The notes beneath the pieces were generated by a model. It saw nothing but the letters and a program-made list of their open reading frames with translations. It ran no database searches and was not told where the DNA came from. Below are positions 10,132 to 21,100 of a stretch of DNA of 64,000 bases, in pieces. Made by a program: the position numbers and the translations under genes. How positions within the stretch are numbered: position 1 is the stretch's first letter; each line of letters opens with the position of its first letter. The stretch is from Gilliamella sp. ESL0405 (GTDB lineage Bacteria > Pseudomonadota > Gammaproteobacteria > Enterobacterales > Orbaceae), in the NCBI RefSeq assembly GCF_019469205.1, contig NZ_CP048265.1, positions 744,001-808,000 of the forward strand, given 5' to 3'.

Positions 10132-11742
10132 ATGTTTAGTCAGCTACTAAGCCGTTTATTTGGTACACAAGACCCAGATGAATCAATAAAAAAAGAGTTA
10201 AATCAAAAGTGGGCTGATTGGTTAGAGCCAATTAGTTTGGAAAAACCAACTGGTGAAGATTTAACTTATCATGATACTTTTCAGGAGATAAAAGAGGAGA
10301 TTGCTAAACTTTCTGGTATTGATTATCAAATGGTTGCTATTGAAAGCGAAAATATACTAAAACAAAATAGTAAAGATATTCGAGTTGCAACTTATTATTG
10401 TTTAGCTCGCCTAAATTTAGATGGTGTTGACGGCTACACCGATGGGGTTGAATTACTGGCTGGATTACTCGATAAATTTGGAACAATAATTTACCCTTCA
10501 CGGCATAATATTCGGAAAAATGCTATTGAGTGGTTAGCAAACGCTAGATTTATAGAGTTATTAGCTAATTTAAGACCACTACCCGAAGCTAATCTAACAC
10601 GAATCATTTTTGCTTTAAATTTGATTGAAACGACATGCCAATCACTATTTGTAAGTGAAACATCTGAACAATTTATCGAAGCACCAGACCTATCCGCACT
10701 GGTCAGCTTTTTTAGTAATAACTTGAAGCATGAAGCCAAAAATTCTCAAGTTGAAGTTGCTACCGCAAGTGAGCCTCAAGTCATACCTGCATCGGAATCA
10801 ACACCTAAAATAGTCGAGGTTAAAATTGGATCGCAACGAGAATTACTCGATCAAGCACGTAAAATGGCGGTTTTCTTACGTGAGAAACCAGAAGGTTATC
10901 TTGCGGCAGCTCGCTTTTTACGAATTTTGCGCTGGGATACCGTTTTGGAGTTACCACCTACTGATCATCGAGGAAGAACACGTTTACCTGCACCAAGAGC
11001 TGAGCTAAAACAAAATATCAGCCGATTAATTATTCAGCAGCAATGGTTAGATCTTTTCGAACGTGTAGAAGCTGCTTTTATGGAAGGGGCTAATCATTTT
11101 TGGTTAGATCTTCAACGTGCAACCGTGCTTTCTTTCCAAAAAATGGGCGGACAATATCAAGCATGGGCTGATATATTTTTAACAGATATTGGCTTAATGC
11201 TTGAACGGTTAAATGGAATTGAGAGACTGAGCTACGAAAATGGTATGCCTTTTGCCGATGATGAAACACTCAGTTGGATAGCCAGTAATGCCCGTATTCA
11301 CCATTTAGATGAAGGTGATAGTATCGCCCCCATTTCTATATCTGGTGAGAACAACTGGAGTGAAATAGAAACGCAAGCATTAGAATTAGCTCATAGTGAA
11401 AGTTTAGAGCAAGCCTTTCAATGGTTACAAAATATGCCGTCAATCAGAACAGCAAAGCAGCGGTATCTAGTTCAATATACACAAGCAAGAGTTGCTGAAC
11501 AATTTGGCAAACATGATGTTGCCTTAAATTTATTGACAGGCTTAAATGGCCAACAGCAAGGTATCTCATTTTTGGAGTGGGAACCTGAATTACTATTTGA
11601 TGTTAAACGTTGTCTGTTAAGGTTATTGAAGCAGAAAAATAAATCTAAAGATAACACAAAAATAGAGCTGTTGGAAAAAATAGACTTATTACAACATGAA
11701 TTAATGCAGCTTGACCCTGCTCGAGCATTGAGTTTTATTTAA
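10132..11742 (+). CDS. tssA: TssA (ImpA family) baseplate/sheath-cap protein
   Basis: A 536-aa protein with the ImpA_N domain (about 15-140; contains LTYHDTF and YYCLARLNLDGVDGY). The middle region (about 235-400) and helical C-terminal region match the longer class of TssA. TssA primes the assembly of baseplate, tube and sheath. It lies in the usual order tssM-tssA-tssF-tssG. No truncation or frameshift is seen. Confidence 0.92.
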   Translation: MFSQLLSRLFGTQDPDESIKKELNQKWADWLEPISLEKPTGEDLTYHDTFQEIKEEIAKLSGIDYQMVAIESENILKQNSKDIRVATYYCLARLNLDGVDGYTDGVELLAGLLDKFGTIIYPSRHNIRKNAIEWLANARFIELLANLRPLPEANLTRIIFALNLIETTCQSLFVSETSEQFIEAPDLSALVSFFSNNLKHEAKNSQVEVATASEPQVIPASESTPKIVEVKIGSQRELLDQARKMAVFLREKPEGYLAAARFLRILRWDTVLELPPTDHRGRTRLPAPRAELKQNISRLIIQQQWLDLFERVEAAFMEGANHFWLDLQRATVLSFQKMGGQYQAWADIFLTDIGLMLERLNGIERLSYENGMPFADDETLSWIASNARIHHLDEGDSIAPISISGENNWSEIETQALELAHSESLEQAFQWLQNMPSIRTAKQRYLVQYTQARVAEQFGKHDVALNLLTGLNGQQQGISFLEWEPELLFDVKRCLLRLLKQKNKSKDNTKIELLEKIDLLQHELMQLDPARALSFI

Positions 11743-11824
11743 GAATAAATTCAACTAACGGTCTGAATAAAAACAGGCGAAATAAATTCAATAAAATATA
11801 ACGTTACAATAAAAGAGATAAACA

Positions 11825-13588
11825 ATGGATGATTTAATTTTAGGCTACTATGAATCGGAAATGCGATATTTGCGAGAGGCCGGAAAGGAATTTGCAAAAA
11901 TACATCCTGATAGAGCGAATTTATTAAATTTAGATAATGTCGGGGACAGAGACCCTTATGTGGAGCGATTATTTGAAGGATTTGCTTTTTTAACAGGACG
12001 ATTACGTCAAAAGATTGATGATGATTTACCTGAGTTAACTGAAAGCCTAGTGACTTTACTTTGGCCTCACTATTTACGTTTAATTCCGTCATTATCAATC
12101 GTTGAATTAACGCCTAATTTTTCGACATTATCACGTCAAGAGTTAATCCCAAAAGGTTTACAAATGCAGACTGAACCTGTTGGGCAGGTTGGCACTAAAT
12201 GTCCATTTAGAACAACTCAGGCGGTAACATTACAGCCAATTAAAATCAGTCAAGTTAACCTTGGTATTAATCATGATGGTCGAAGCATGATAACCATTCG
12301 TTTAAGTTTTAGTGAACTTGCCGATTTGGAGCAGTTAGATCTATCTTGTTTACGTTTGTATTTAAATGCGGATGCGCCAATAGCCTCAAATTTGCATCTG
12401 GCATTAACGCAACAAATTGCATCAATGTCTATTCGTTATTCGAATAATCCCGAAAACAAATTCGAGTTAAATGGCAAGATCACTCCGGTTGGTTTTAGTG
12501 ATGAAGACCGCTTATGGTTAAAAGCGGATAATGCGTTTTCCGGTTATCAATTATTACTAGAATATTTTGCTTTCCGTGAAAAATTCATGTTTGTGGATTT
12601 ACATGGTTTAGATAGTTGTCAGTTATCAGACTCTTGTTCTTATATAGATATTGAAATAGTTCTTAATCAGACCTGGCCAAGCGATATGCCGTTGCAAAAT
12701 GATAATATTTGTTTGCATTGCGTACCTGTTATCAACTTGTTTGATATGGAAGCTGATCCGATTGTTGTAAATCAATTAGAGAGTGAATATTTGCTTCGTC
12801 CATTACTTCGTCAAGATGGTCATATTGAGGTCTACTCAGTTGAACATGTAGAATCAATTACGCGTGATGGGCGATATCGTTATGTGCCATTCACTAGCTT
12901 CAAACATCGTGGTGGTATGTTAAGACATGATGCTCCGGAAAGATACTATCATACCCGTGTTAGAAAAGGTGCATCCGGTTTACATGATACATGGTTAATT
13001 TTAGGCGGAAAGATTTGGGATAAAAATGAGTTGCTTGAAACTGAAACCTTATCTTTGCGTGTCACTGGTACCAATGGGATGTTACCACGTAAATCTTTAC
13101 GTAATGCACGAATTAATGATCTTAAAGATTCAAATAGTAATATCGCTAAAGTGCGCAATCTTTGCTCTCCAACCATGCCTTGTTATCCGCCAACGGAGGA
13201 TCGTTTTTATTGGCGAGTATTATCTCATCTTGCACCAAATTATCTTTCACTCATGAATGCAGAAGTTTTGCGTGGAACGCTTGCTTTATATGATTGGACA
13301 GATAACGAACTTAATCGCCGCCGTTTAGAGGGGATTGTAGAAGTAACGCATAGGATGATAAAACGCACAGTAAAAGGTATGTTGCAACGAGGGATAGAAA
13401 TAGAAGTGACAATCAATAGTTATCAATTTACCGGTGAAGGTGATGTGCGACTTTTTGGTGAATTATTACATCAATTTTTCGCATTATATGCTGATGTAAA
13501 TCTTTTCACTCAATTGGTTATGATTATTTTACCAACAGGAAATAAAATTGTATGGAATCAGAGCAAAGCATCGAAAATAGCCCTTTAA
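11825..13588 (+). CDS. tssF: TssF (ImpG/VasA) baseplate protein
   Basis: A 587-aa protein. The start MDDLILGYYESEMRYLREAGKEF (quoted in part) is the signature of TssF, which forms the T6SS baseplate wedge with TssG, TssE and TssK. The conserved stretch DPYVERLFEGFAFLTGRLRQ follows near residue 40. The ATG has a weak AGAGAT ribosome-binding site. The 3' end overlaps tssG by 37 bp, suggesting coupled translation of two proteins that work in a fixed complex. Confidence 0.95.
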   Translation: MDDLILGYYESEMRYLREAGKEFAKIHPDRANLLNLDNVGDRDPYVERLFEGFAFLTGRLRQKIDDDLPELTESLVTLLWPHYLRLIPSLSIVELTPNFSTLSRQELIPKGLQMQTEPVGQVGTKCPFRTTQAVTLQPIKISQVNLGINHDGRSMITIRLSFSELADLEQLDLSCLRLYLNADAPIASNLHLALTQQIASMSIRYSNNPENKFELNGKITPVGFSDEDRLWLKADNAFSGYQLLLEYFAFREKFMFVDLHGLDSCQLSDSCSYIDIEIVLNQTWPSDMPLQNDNICLHCVPVINLFDMEADPIVVNQLESEYLLRPLLRQDGHIEVYSVEHVESITRDGRYRYVPFTSFKHRGGMLRHDAPERYYHTRVRKGASGLHDTWLILGGKIWDKNELLETETLSLRVTGTNGMLPRKSLRNARINDLKDSNSNIAKVRNLCSPTMPCYPPTEDRFYWRVLSHLAPNYLSLMNAEVLRGTLALYDWTDNELNRRRLEGIVEVTHRMIKRTVKGMLQRGIEIEVTINSYQFTGEGDVRLFGELLHQFFALYADVNLFTQLVMIILPTGNKIVWNQSKASKIAL

Positions 13589-14598
13589 TGCAAATGCTTG
13601 AAAAAAATCTGCCAAAAATTAACTTTTATCGTTTTTGTCAGTTACTCGAGCAATTATATGATAAAGAGCCATCTTTAGGTCGATTCGAATCACCTGTATC
13701 TGACCCATTAAGATTTGCACCTTCGGTCGATATGTCTTTTCCTGCGAGCGAATTGAAGTGTATTGAAAAGTCACCTTATTTAAATCGACCAACAACAGTA
13801 AGGACACGGTTTTTGGGTTTATATGGTGTCGATGCAATATTGCCACTGGGGTTGCTTGATAATATCATTCGCCGAGAAGAAAATTATCAGGCTATGACTG
13901 ACTTTTTGGATATTTTTAACCATAGGGTGATTACTCAGTTTTACCGAATCTGGTTAAAATACCATTATCCAGCAAGCTATTTAAGTGGTGGGCGAGATCC
14001 GATATCACAATGTTTATTCGGGCTAATTGGTTTGGGTATTAAAGGAACGAGTAAACAGATTGGTACACCGTTATCTCGTTTCTTTGCACTGCTTGGGACT
14101 ATGTCTCAAAAAACACGTACTGCACAGGGAGTCGCTGGCTTAATTCGATTATTGGTTGAAGATGCCAAAGTAGATGTTATTGAGTTTTATCCTATATGGC
14201 AATCGATCGACCAGCCTGCAAAATTAGGTGGGCAAGGTCAGCAAAAAATTGGATTAGATGGTGGTGCTATCCTTGGATCTCGCTTTAAAGAGTGTAATCA
14301 GTGTATACATATCATTATCACCCCTCAACATGAAAATCAAATTACGGATCTTCTGCCGGATGGTCAAACCTTTCATGATATTTTGGCTTTATTACGTGTT
14401 TATTTAGGTTATCAGGTTGATGCCAAAATCACATTACGTATAAAAAGAAAATTTTTACCGAAAAGCCAATTGACCTCCAACAATAGTCGATTGGGATTAA
14501 CTGCATCATTTACTAAAACCAATACCAATAAAGACGCCATTGAAGATGTATTGGTAAATATAGGATTTTATTCTGGTATTGATTATCAGGCATATTAA
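13552..14598 (+). CDS. tssG: TssG (ImpH/VasB) baseplate protein
   Basis: A 348-aa TssG-family protein. Near the N-terminus it has the family pattern NFYRFCQLLEQL, then SLGRFESPVSDPLRFAPSV. The start overlaps the 3' end of tssF by 37 bp. TssG forms the baseplate wedge with two TssF copies and TssE. No missing segment is seen; length is normal for the family. Confidence 0.95.
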   Translation: MESEQSIENSPLMQMLEKNLPKINFYRFCQLLEQLYDKEPSLGRFESPVSDPLRFAPSVDMSFPASELKCIEKSPYLNRPTTVRTRFLGLYGVDAILPLGLLDNIIRREENYQAMTDFLDIFNHRVITQFYRIWLKYHYPASYLSGGRDPISQCLFGLIGLGIKGTSKQIGTPLSRFFALLGTMSQKTRTAQGVAGLIRLLVEDAKVDVIEFYPIWQSIDQPAKLGGQGQQKIGLDGGAILGSRFKECNQCIHIIITPQHENQITDLLPDGQTFHDILALLRVYLGYQVDAKITLRIKRKFLPKSQLTSNNSRLGLTASFTKTNTNKDAIEDVLVNIGFYSGIDYQAY

Positions 14599-14611
14599 AA
14601 AAGGAATTGAA

Positions 14612-15127
14612 ATGAGAATAATAAAATCGATAACTACTTGCTTATTAATGATTTGGTTAACAGGGTGTGGTATTGCTCAGAGTGTGACAGAAACCGTAAC
14701 AGGGATAAGCGATTCCGTTTTCAAGTGGAACATTAGAACGTTACATTTAGATATTACAGCCAGAGCTGAATTAAATTTAGATGATGAAAGCCGCTCATCT
14801 CCGGTGGTAATTCGCATATATCAGTTAAAAGAAGAAGATTCTTTTATCTCAGCTTCTTATCAAGATCTGGTTGATCAAGATAGCGAGATATTAAAAGATT
14901 CTCTCATTGAAAGTAAAGAAGTTGTCTTAAAACCAAATACTTCAATTTCGATAGACACACCTTTTGATAAGAAGGCCGAAAAGGTTGGAATCGTTGCACT
15001 TTATAAAGAACCCAATTTGAAAGATGACAGTTGGCGATTAGTCTTATCTCGAGATGATTTACATATCACCGATCCACGTGAAATTATTGCAAATAAATAT
15101 TCAATTGAACTAGTGGAAGAAAAGTAA
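14612..15127 (+). CDS. tssJ: TssJ (VasD/SciN) outer-membrane lipoprotein
   Basis: A 171-aa lipoprotein. The ATG at 14612 is chosen because it follows AAGGAA and gives a clean signal peptide ending in the lipobox L-T-G-C; a longer frame from a TTG at 14579 would overlap tssG and bury the signal. The mature part (DITARAELNLDDESRSSPVVIRIYQL region) matches the TssJ transthyretin-like fold. It anchors the TssL-TssM complex in the outer membrane. The tssE start codon follows its stop directly. Confidence 0.95.
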   Translation: MRIIKSITTCLLMIWLTGCGIAQSVTETVTGISDSVFKWNIRTLHLDITARAELNLDDESRSSPVVIRIYQLKEEDSFISASYQDLVDQDSEILKDSLIESKEVVLKPNTSISIDTPFDKKAEKVGIVALYKEPNLKDDSWRLVLSRDDLHITDPREIIANKYSIELVEEK

Positions 15128-15553
15128 ATGAGTGCTTCACTATATGACATATTATACGGTTATTTTGAATCCGGAATTGATATTGATGATGTATCAGAAA
15201 ATGAACAAACCATAATCAGTGTTATGGATAATATTGAGCGAATTTTAAATAGCCGGGCAGGTGCGATAAAACATCTGCCAGATTATGGGCTTCCCGATAT
15301 GTCAACAATCTTTCAGGCTTTGCCTTCTTCTGCTTATGTATTAATGCGAGCAATAGAGAAAACGCTTCTGATTTATGAGCCAAGATTAGAATCAGTTAGT
15401 ATTAATATTGATGAAAAAATTAATGATTCTATGGTATTAAGTTATGAATTAGTTTGTTATTTCAAAGAAGGTGGATTGGTTAAATATGGAACCTATTTTA
15501 TGCCAGATGGTAAAGCTCGTTTAAAATATACCAAAAAAGCAACAAGGTATTAA
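15128..15553 (+). CDS. tssE: TssE (gp25-like) baseplate protein
   Basis: A 141-aa GPW/gp25-like protein. The segment ILNSRAGAIKHLPDYGLPD near residues 40-60 is typical of TssE, which is homologous to the phage T4 baseplate wedge protein gp25. Its ATG abuts the tssJ stop, so translation is probably coupled. It closes the structural operon; about 120 bp of AT-rich sequence without a gene separates it from vgrG. Confidence 0.93.
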   Translation: MSASLYDILYGYFESGIDIDDVSENEQTIISVMDNIERILNSRAGAIKHLPDYGLPDMSTIFQALPSSAYVLMRAIEKTLLIYEPRLESVSINIDEKINDSMVLSYELVCYFKEGGLVKYGTYFMPDGKARLKYTKKATRY

Positions 15554-15674
15554 TTAGATTTTTAATGTTTAATGATTAAAAAACTCTAAAATATAAAGCG
15601 TATAAAAGTTAGCGGTTAATAACTAAAAAATTAAAAACTGCCAAGAAATGGTCAGGGATATTAAGGGATGTAAT

Positions 15675-18173
15675 ATGAAAAAGGAATTAGCCAAATTCAT
15701 TGGCCCATTGGGTCAAGAGTTACTCCATGGACTGACAGGCTTAGCTGTCAGTCATAACCGTTATACCTTAACGGTTGACGGGTTAAATGCACCTGTTTCA
15801 GTATTAAAGGTTAATGGTGAAGAGCAGTTAAACCAGCCGTGGCAATACACAATAGAATTTACCTGTACTGATAAACAACTATCGATTGAAACCCTGCTGA
15901 ATCAAAAAGCTTCGTTCTGCTTTAATCCGTTTACCGGTAATTTGCTTAATACAGCGATACGCTCCTTAACGGACTTACCGACAACAGGACAAGCCCGCAC
16001 TCTTTATGGGGTAATTACTGCATTTAGTCTGCTGTCGGTCAGCCGGGATGAAGCGCATTATCGGGTGGTGTTATCGCCAAGATTAGCCCGACTGTCACTG
16101 AGCCGTAACAGCGCTATCTTTCAAAACCAAAGTGTCATTAGTGTGATTGAAACAGTGTTACGCAGCCATGAATTTACCGGTGTTGATTACCGTTTGGAAT
16201 TAAAAGCGGCCTATCCGGAAAGAGAATTTATCACCCAATGGCAGGAGAGTGATTTAGCCTTTATTCAGCGACTGTTAGCCGATATCGGTGTCTGGTTTCG
16301 TTTTGAAACGCATACCGAGCATCATTGTGATGTCCTTGTTATCAGTGATGATGAACAAGGTTATCATCAGGCGGCCGATATTGAGTACAAACAGCCGAGC
16401 GGTATGACCGATGACGGTGTTGAAAGCGTATGGGATATCCGGTTAGACAGTCAGGTAGTCGAGTCCTCAGTCAAGGTGCAGGATTATAACTACCGGGATG
16501 CCAAAGCCAGTTTACTCAGTGATGTCAACAGTCAACCGAAAGAGACCACCACCTACGGAACAGATTACCGCTATGCTGAGCACTATAAAGGCTTAAATGC
16601 AAATGGCGAAAAAACCGCGCAGGGTGATGATGAAAGCCAAGCAAGTGACAATGATGGCAGCGCTGATGAAAAAGAAAATAGCCGCCATATTGAAAGCGGG
16701 CAATGGTATGCACGTATTCGTCATGAACGTGCAATCAGTGAAAAAATCATCATCAGCGGCGCCAGCAACCACTACAATCTGGCACCGGGACAACGGATTC
16801 ACATAAAAGGCAGCCCGCTGGCTGATATCGATGACGGCGTGATTATTTTAAGTGCGGAAGGACATGGCAACCGCACCGATGCTTATGAGCTACGCTTTAC
16901 GGCGATACCGTATCAAGCCTTTAAACCTTACCGGCCAAAACCGATAGCCTGGCCGACAGTCGGCGGAACATTACCGGCACGGGTCACCAGTCCGGATAAT
17001 GACACTTATGGTTATATCGATACGCAAGGTCGCTATCGGGTCAAATTCAACTTTGACTTAAAAAACTGGAAAAACGGTGAAGAGAGCCTGTGGGTCAGAT
17101 TAGCCAAACCGTATGCCGGCAACACCTATGGCTTTCACTTTCCGTTAATTGACGGCACAGAAGTGGCGATAGCCTTTACCGACAGCAACCCCGACCGCCC
17201 GTATATCGCCCATGCCATGCACGACAGTGCCCACCCTGACCATGTCACCACGATAAACAAACATCGTAATGTAATACGCACCCCGGCCAATAATAAATTG
17301 CGGATGGATGACAAACGGGGGCAGGAGCATATCAAACTGGCAACCGAATACGGTAAAACGCAACTTAATCTGGGTCACTTAGTTGACCAAAACAAAACAC
17401 CACGGGGTGAAGGGTTTGAACTTCGCACGGATGACTGGGGTGCCATTGCAGCTGAAAAGGGCTTATACCTGACCAGCCAAACCGAGCCAAAAGCGCAAGG
17501 CAAACAACTGGATATGCAAGGTGCGATTACCCAGCTGGAAAATGCCTTATCGATAGCCAAATCACTCCAGCAAGCCGCAAAGCAATCGGAAGCCCACGAT
17601 GCCGACACCGACAGTCAGGACCAGCTCAAGGCCAACTTAACTGAACTGGCACAAAGTGGCATCTTAGCTTATGCGCAAGAAGGCATTGCATTAACCAGCC
17701 CGGAAAACATTCAGCTATCAACCGGTAACAGCGTGAGTATCACGGCGGAAAACCAAACCGACATCACGGCATTAAAAAACATCACGGTATCATCGGGAGA
17801 AGCAATAGGGTTATTTGCCCACAAATCAGGGATGAAGGTTTTTGCCAATCAAGGGGATATCAACCTGCAAGCCCAAAATGCCAACCTGAATATGGCCGCA
17901 AAGCAAGATATCAACATTGACAGTGTTGACGGCAAACTGACCATTACCGCCAGCAAAGAGTTAACCTTAATCTGTGGCGGCTCGTATATCAAAATCAGCA
18001 GTAAAGGCATAGAGCTTGGTACACCAGATAACGTTAAGCTTAAATGTAATGTGATGCAGAAGATGGGGCCGGCGAGTAATGATCTAACAGCAAAATTGAA
18101 TAATGATAATAAAGAGCTTGAATTATTGCTAAAAAAACATATAAGTTTTAATTCAAAAAGCTTTTCGGAATAA
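15675..18173 (+). CDS. vgrG: VgrG (TssI) T6SS spike protein
   Basis: An 832-aa VgrG. The ATG at 15675 follows AAGGGA; an in-frame ATG 27 bp upstream has no such site. The gp27-like domain spans about 30-380, the gp5 OB-fold about 410-520 (GRYRVKFNFDLKNW, FPLIDGTEVAIAF), then a DUF2345-type C-terminal extension with beta-helix-like repeats up to about residue 790. The core, roughly bases 15700-18000, is clearly richer in GC than the genes on either side, while the last 100 bases return to AT-rich sequence. VgrG trimers carry effectors; the next gene, 18 bp on, is the probable cargo. Confidence 0.96.
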   Translation: MKKELAKFIGPLGQELLHGLTGLAVSHNRYTLTVDGLNAPVSVLKVNGEEQLNQPWQYTIEFTCTDKQLSIETLLNQKASFCFNPFTGNLLNTAIRSLTDLPTTGQARTLYGVITAFSLLSVSRDEAHYRVVLSPRLARLSLSRNSAIFQNQSVISVIETVLRSHEFTGVDYRLELKAAYPEREFITQWQESDLAFIQRLLADIGVWFRFETHTEHHCDVLVISDDEQGYHQAADIEYKQPSGMTDDGVESVWDIRLDSQVVESSVKVQDYNYRDAKASLLSDVNSQPKETTTYGTDYRYAEHYKGLNANGEKTAQGDDESQASDNDGSADEKENSRHIESGQWYARIRHERAISEKIIISGASNHYNLAPGQRIHIKGSPLADIDDGVIILSAEGHGNRTDAYELRFTAIPYQAFKPYRPKPIAWPTVGGTLPARVTSPDNDTYGYIDTQGRYRVKFNFDLKNWKNGEESLWVRLAKPYAGNTYGFHFPLIDGTEVAIAFTDSNPDRPYIAHAMHDSAHPDHVTTINKHRNVIRTPANNKLRMDDKRGQEHIKLATEYGKTQLNLGHLVDQNKTPRGEGFELRTDDWGAIAAEKGLYLTSQTEPKAQGKQLDMQGAITQLENALSIAKSLQQAAKQSEAHDADTDSQDQLKANLTELAQSGILAYAQEGIALTSPENIQLSTGNSVSITAENQTDITALKNITVSSGEAIGLFAHKSGMKVFANQGDINLQAQNANLNMAAKQDINIDSVDGKLTITASKELTLICGGSYIKISSKGIELGTPDNVKLKCNVMQKMGPASNDLTAKLNNDNKELELLLKKHISFNSKSFSE

Positions 18174-18191
18174 GTTATAAGGAAATAAGAA

Positions 18192-21100
18192 ATGGCTATA
18201 AAAAAAGTAACTAGCTTTATTTTTCCCGTTGGCACAAAACAGCTCACCCAAGATGCTTACTATAAAGCACTATCTGAGGCCGACAGTGGATTTTACCCGT
18301 TTGGTGACAATGGAATATGGCATGGTGGTATTCATATTGATCAATCAGTTTTAAATAAAATCGGTAATGATGAAAAGCTAGTATGCATGGCTAACGGTGA
18401 GGTTATAGCTTATCGCGTTAATGAAGTTTATCCTAAAATAGTGTACAACGATAATGTTCAAGTACAAACTCCTTATAAAGATCTCCAAAAAGTTGCCTAT
18501 TTTTCCTCTGGCTTCACCTTAGTTAGGCACTACTTGCAGATGCCTAAAGTTGCCGATTCAAATGAGACTGGACCAGCATTGACTTTATACAGTTTATATA
18601 TGCACCAGCTTGACTGGTATGGTTATGAGCAAAAGAAAAAAGACTATGGTGAAATTAAATATCCGCATTACTGGCAACCTGTGTCAGGCAAAGTCAATGA
18701 AGAAAAAGCAGAAGCTATTTATGGTAGTGTGATACGAGAAAATGGTAAGGATTCAAAGGCTGTTGGATTATTACTGAAAGGTAGTAAAGTGCGTTTAGGT
18801 GAACAAAAAAAAGGGAAGTCTGGATGGTATAAAATCACTTCAATAACTCAAGGTATATTGGTTACGACAAATGAATTTAAAAATGAATTAGGGTCTACTT
18901 CGGGTTATGTATGGAAAGGGGATATAGGAACGAGCGATACAGACAGACCGACCGGAAATAAAGCGGAAGCTGATAAAGATTATGAAGTATGTCGGGAAGA
19001 TAATTACAAGGTAGATGCCCCTGAAAAAGAAGTGAAAGGAATTGCCGTTTATGAGGCTGCCGATGATAAACAAAAATTAACATATTTGCCAATAACAGCG
19101 ACTTTCGAATTCGATGGTCAAGAAAATGGCTATGCTAAAATTCGGAAAATTGAGGGTTGTTCGATTCCGCCTGCTTTAGTCGCTGAAAATGGTGAAGAGG
19201 ATGCACCTCATAAAGGCTATGTTAAGATGGAATCAGTGACTTTAACAGCGCTAAAACCTGAAAATTTGAATGAAGTCATTGTACTAAAACAACCCATAGC
19301 AATAAAAAAAGGTGATTTTATTGGTTATCTTGGACATAATGTAAGCCAAAGCCAGCGTTTTGATGAGTTCAAAGAACCTGCATTATCAACCGTTAAGCGC
19401 ACATCAGATGATAAATTGCCCATATTAACACATATTGAATTATTTACCTGTGATGATTTGCCGGCTTTTATCGAAAAAACAAAAGCGTTAGCCAACAATT
19501 TACCTGAATATGAAAAAACAATTATTTTAGTCGAAAAAAATGCTCAATTAATTCAAGCTACCCAACCCAGTGGTTTTTTACATAAAGGATTGGGAGTAAA
19601 ATTTATTAGTCATACCAATAGTTATTACGTAAAAATCAAACCAGAATATACTTTAAATTTATCCATCATCTCCTCTTTGGACACTAAAACTGGAGAGATT
19701 ATAAAAGGTAATGGTAAAAGGTACTATTTAACGCAGGAAGATAAAAAGAATCTGTCTGAATGTTACAAACTAGAATATCCCCAATTAATCGAAAGCGATA
19801 TTCCTGATAAAGTGGAAATTGTCAATGATGTTTTTGCATATAGTATAATCCTTAATAAAGATATGACGACATCATCTATTAAAATACGTTTTAGTCCTGA
19901 AAACGTGTATTACTGGATAGCATCAAAAGATGTTTCCCACCTTAAAGGTCTAGACGGGCAATTAAATAGCACAATAGATTATTGGAATAATTTTCCATTA
20001 TCATTAAATAATTTACCAGCAGCGACCGACTATAATACTGTTTATTATCCTAAAACAATTTCTCTCAATTCTTCATTAGAATACGATGAAAGTTTTATGG
20101 CGATCGATGATGCTGAGCCTGATGTTATTTGGCGATATATCCAAGCGGGAAACAATCAAGGTATACCTATACAAGGTTGGATAAACACAAAAAAAGGTGC
20201 ACAACAGCACATAAAACTCGTTACACCATGGCATTGGCCAGGGTTTAATACTATTGAAGAAAAAGCCACTATTGGTGAGTTATCCAATAAAGTTAGTAAG
20301 AATAAAGTGGCAAAATTGGATTTAGCCGATTACACACCAATAATGTTTGCATTACATGAAATCTTGACTCAATTACCATTAAATTTAGTAATACTAGGAC
20401 AACAACCGCCTCCTTTTAATCGCAAAAATCTAAAAGAGGGATTACGTAACGCTTGGACAGCAGAGCTGATAGGGCATCTGTTAGTTAAATATGAAAGTGA
20501 ATGGTATGCAGACGAAGCGCTATCGAAATGGAATCAAATAGATGATTTGTTTGAAAAAGAAAAACAAGAGAAAAAAGATTTCATATCAAAAGAGTTAGAT
20601 AAGATTGGAATAACTAATCCATTTGAACGAAATATTGCATTACAAAAGTTAGATGAAGCTCATAAAAATGCAAAGAAAAACTGGCAAATCGAAAAAGAAA
20701 AGCGAATAAAACCCTCGTTATGGTGGAAAGGCGTTGCCGACAAACAATCCTCTCAATCAACCAATACTAACAATAATGCACCGACACTAACTAATCTATC
20801 AGAAGACGGTAAAGCCTGGTTTATTCACCCCGTCGCAATGGTGGATTATTTTCCTGGAGCGGGAATTGTGACTTATCATATCTATCATGATGGAAAAATC
20901 GTGAAGTATATTCCACAAGAAATCTTAATAGGCTATGAACAAAAATACAAATATGTTTATCATGATAAAGATGATAATGAGCATGAAGTATGTATAGTCG
21001 ATTGGCATACAACGAAAAAGAAAAAAGATGGTGTTACTGTGAGTGAACCAAATCGAAATGACGCAAATATTCTTGAGTATAAAGAAAATGTTAATGAAGG

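Noticed and set aside
16525-16806. Long open frames on both strands inside vgrG
   Set aside because: They overlap the well-supported VgrG frame and have low-complexity His/Cys- or Lys-rich translations; they are shadows of a GC-richer gene.
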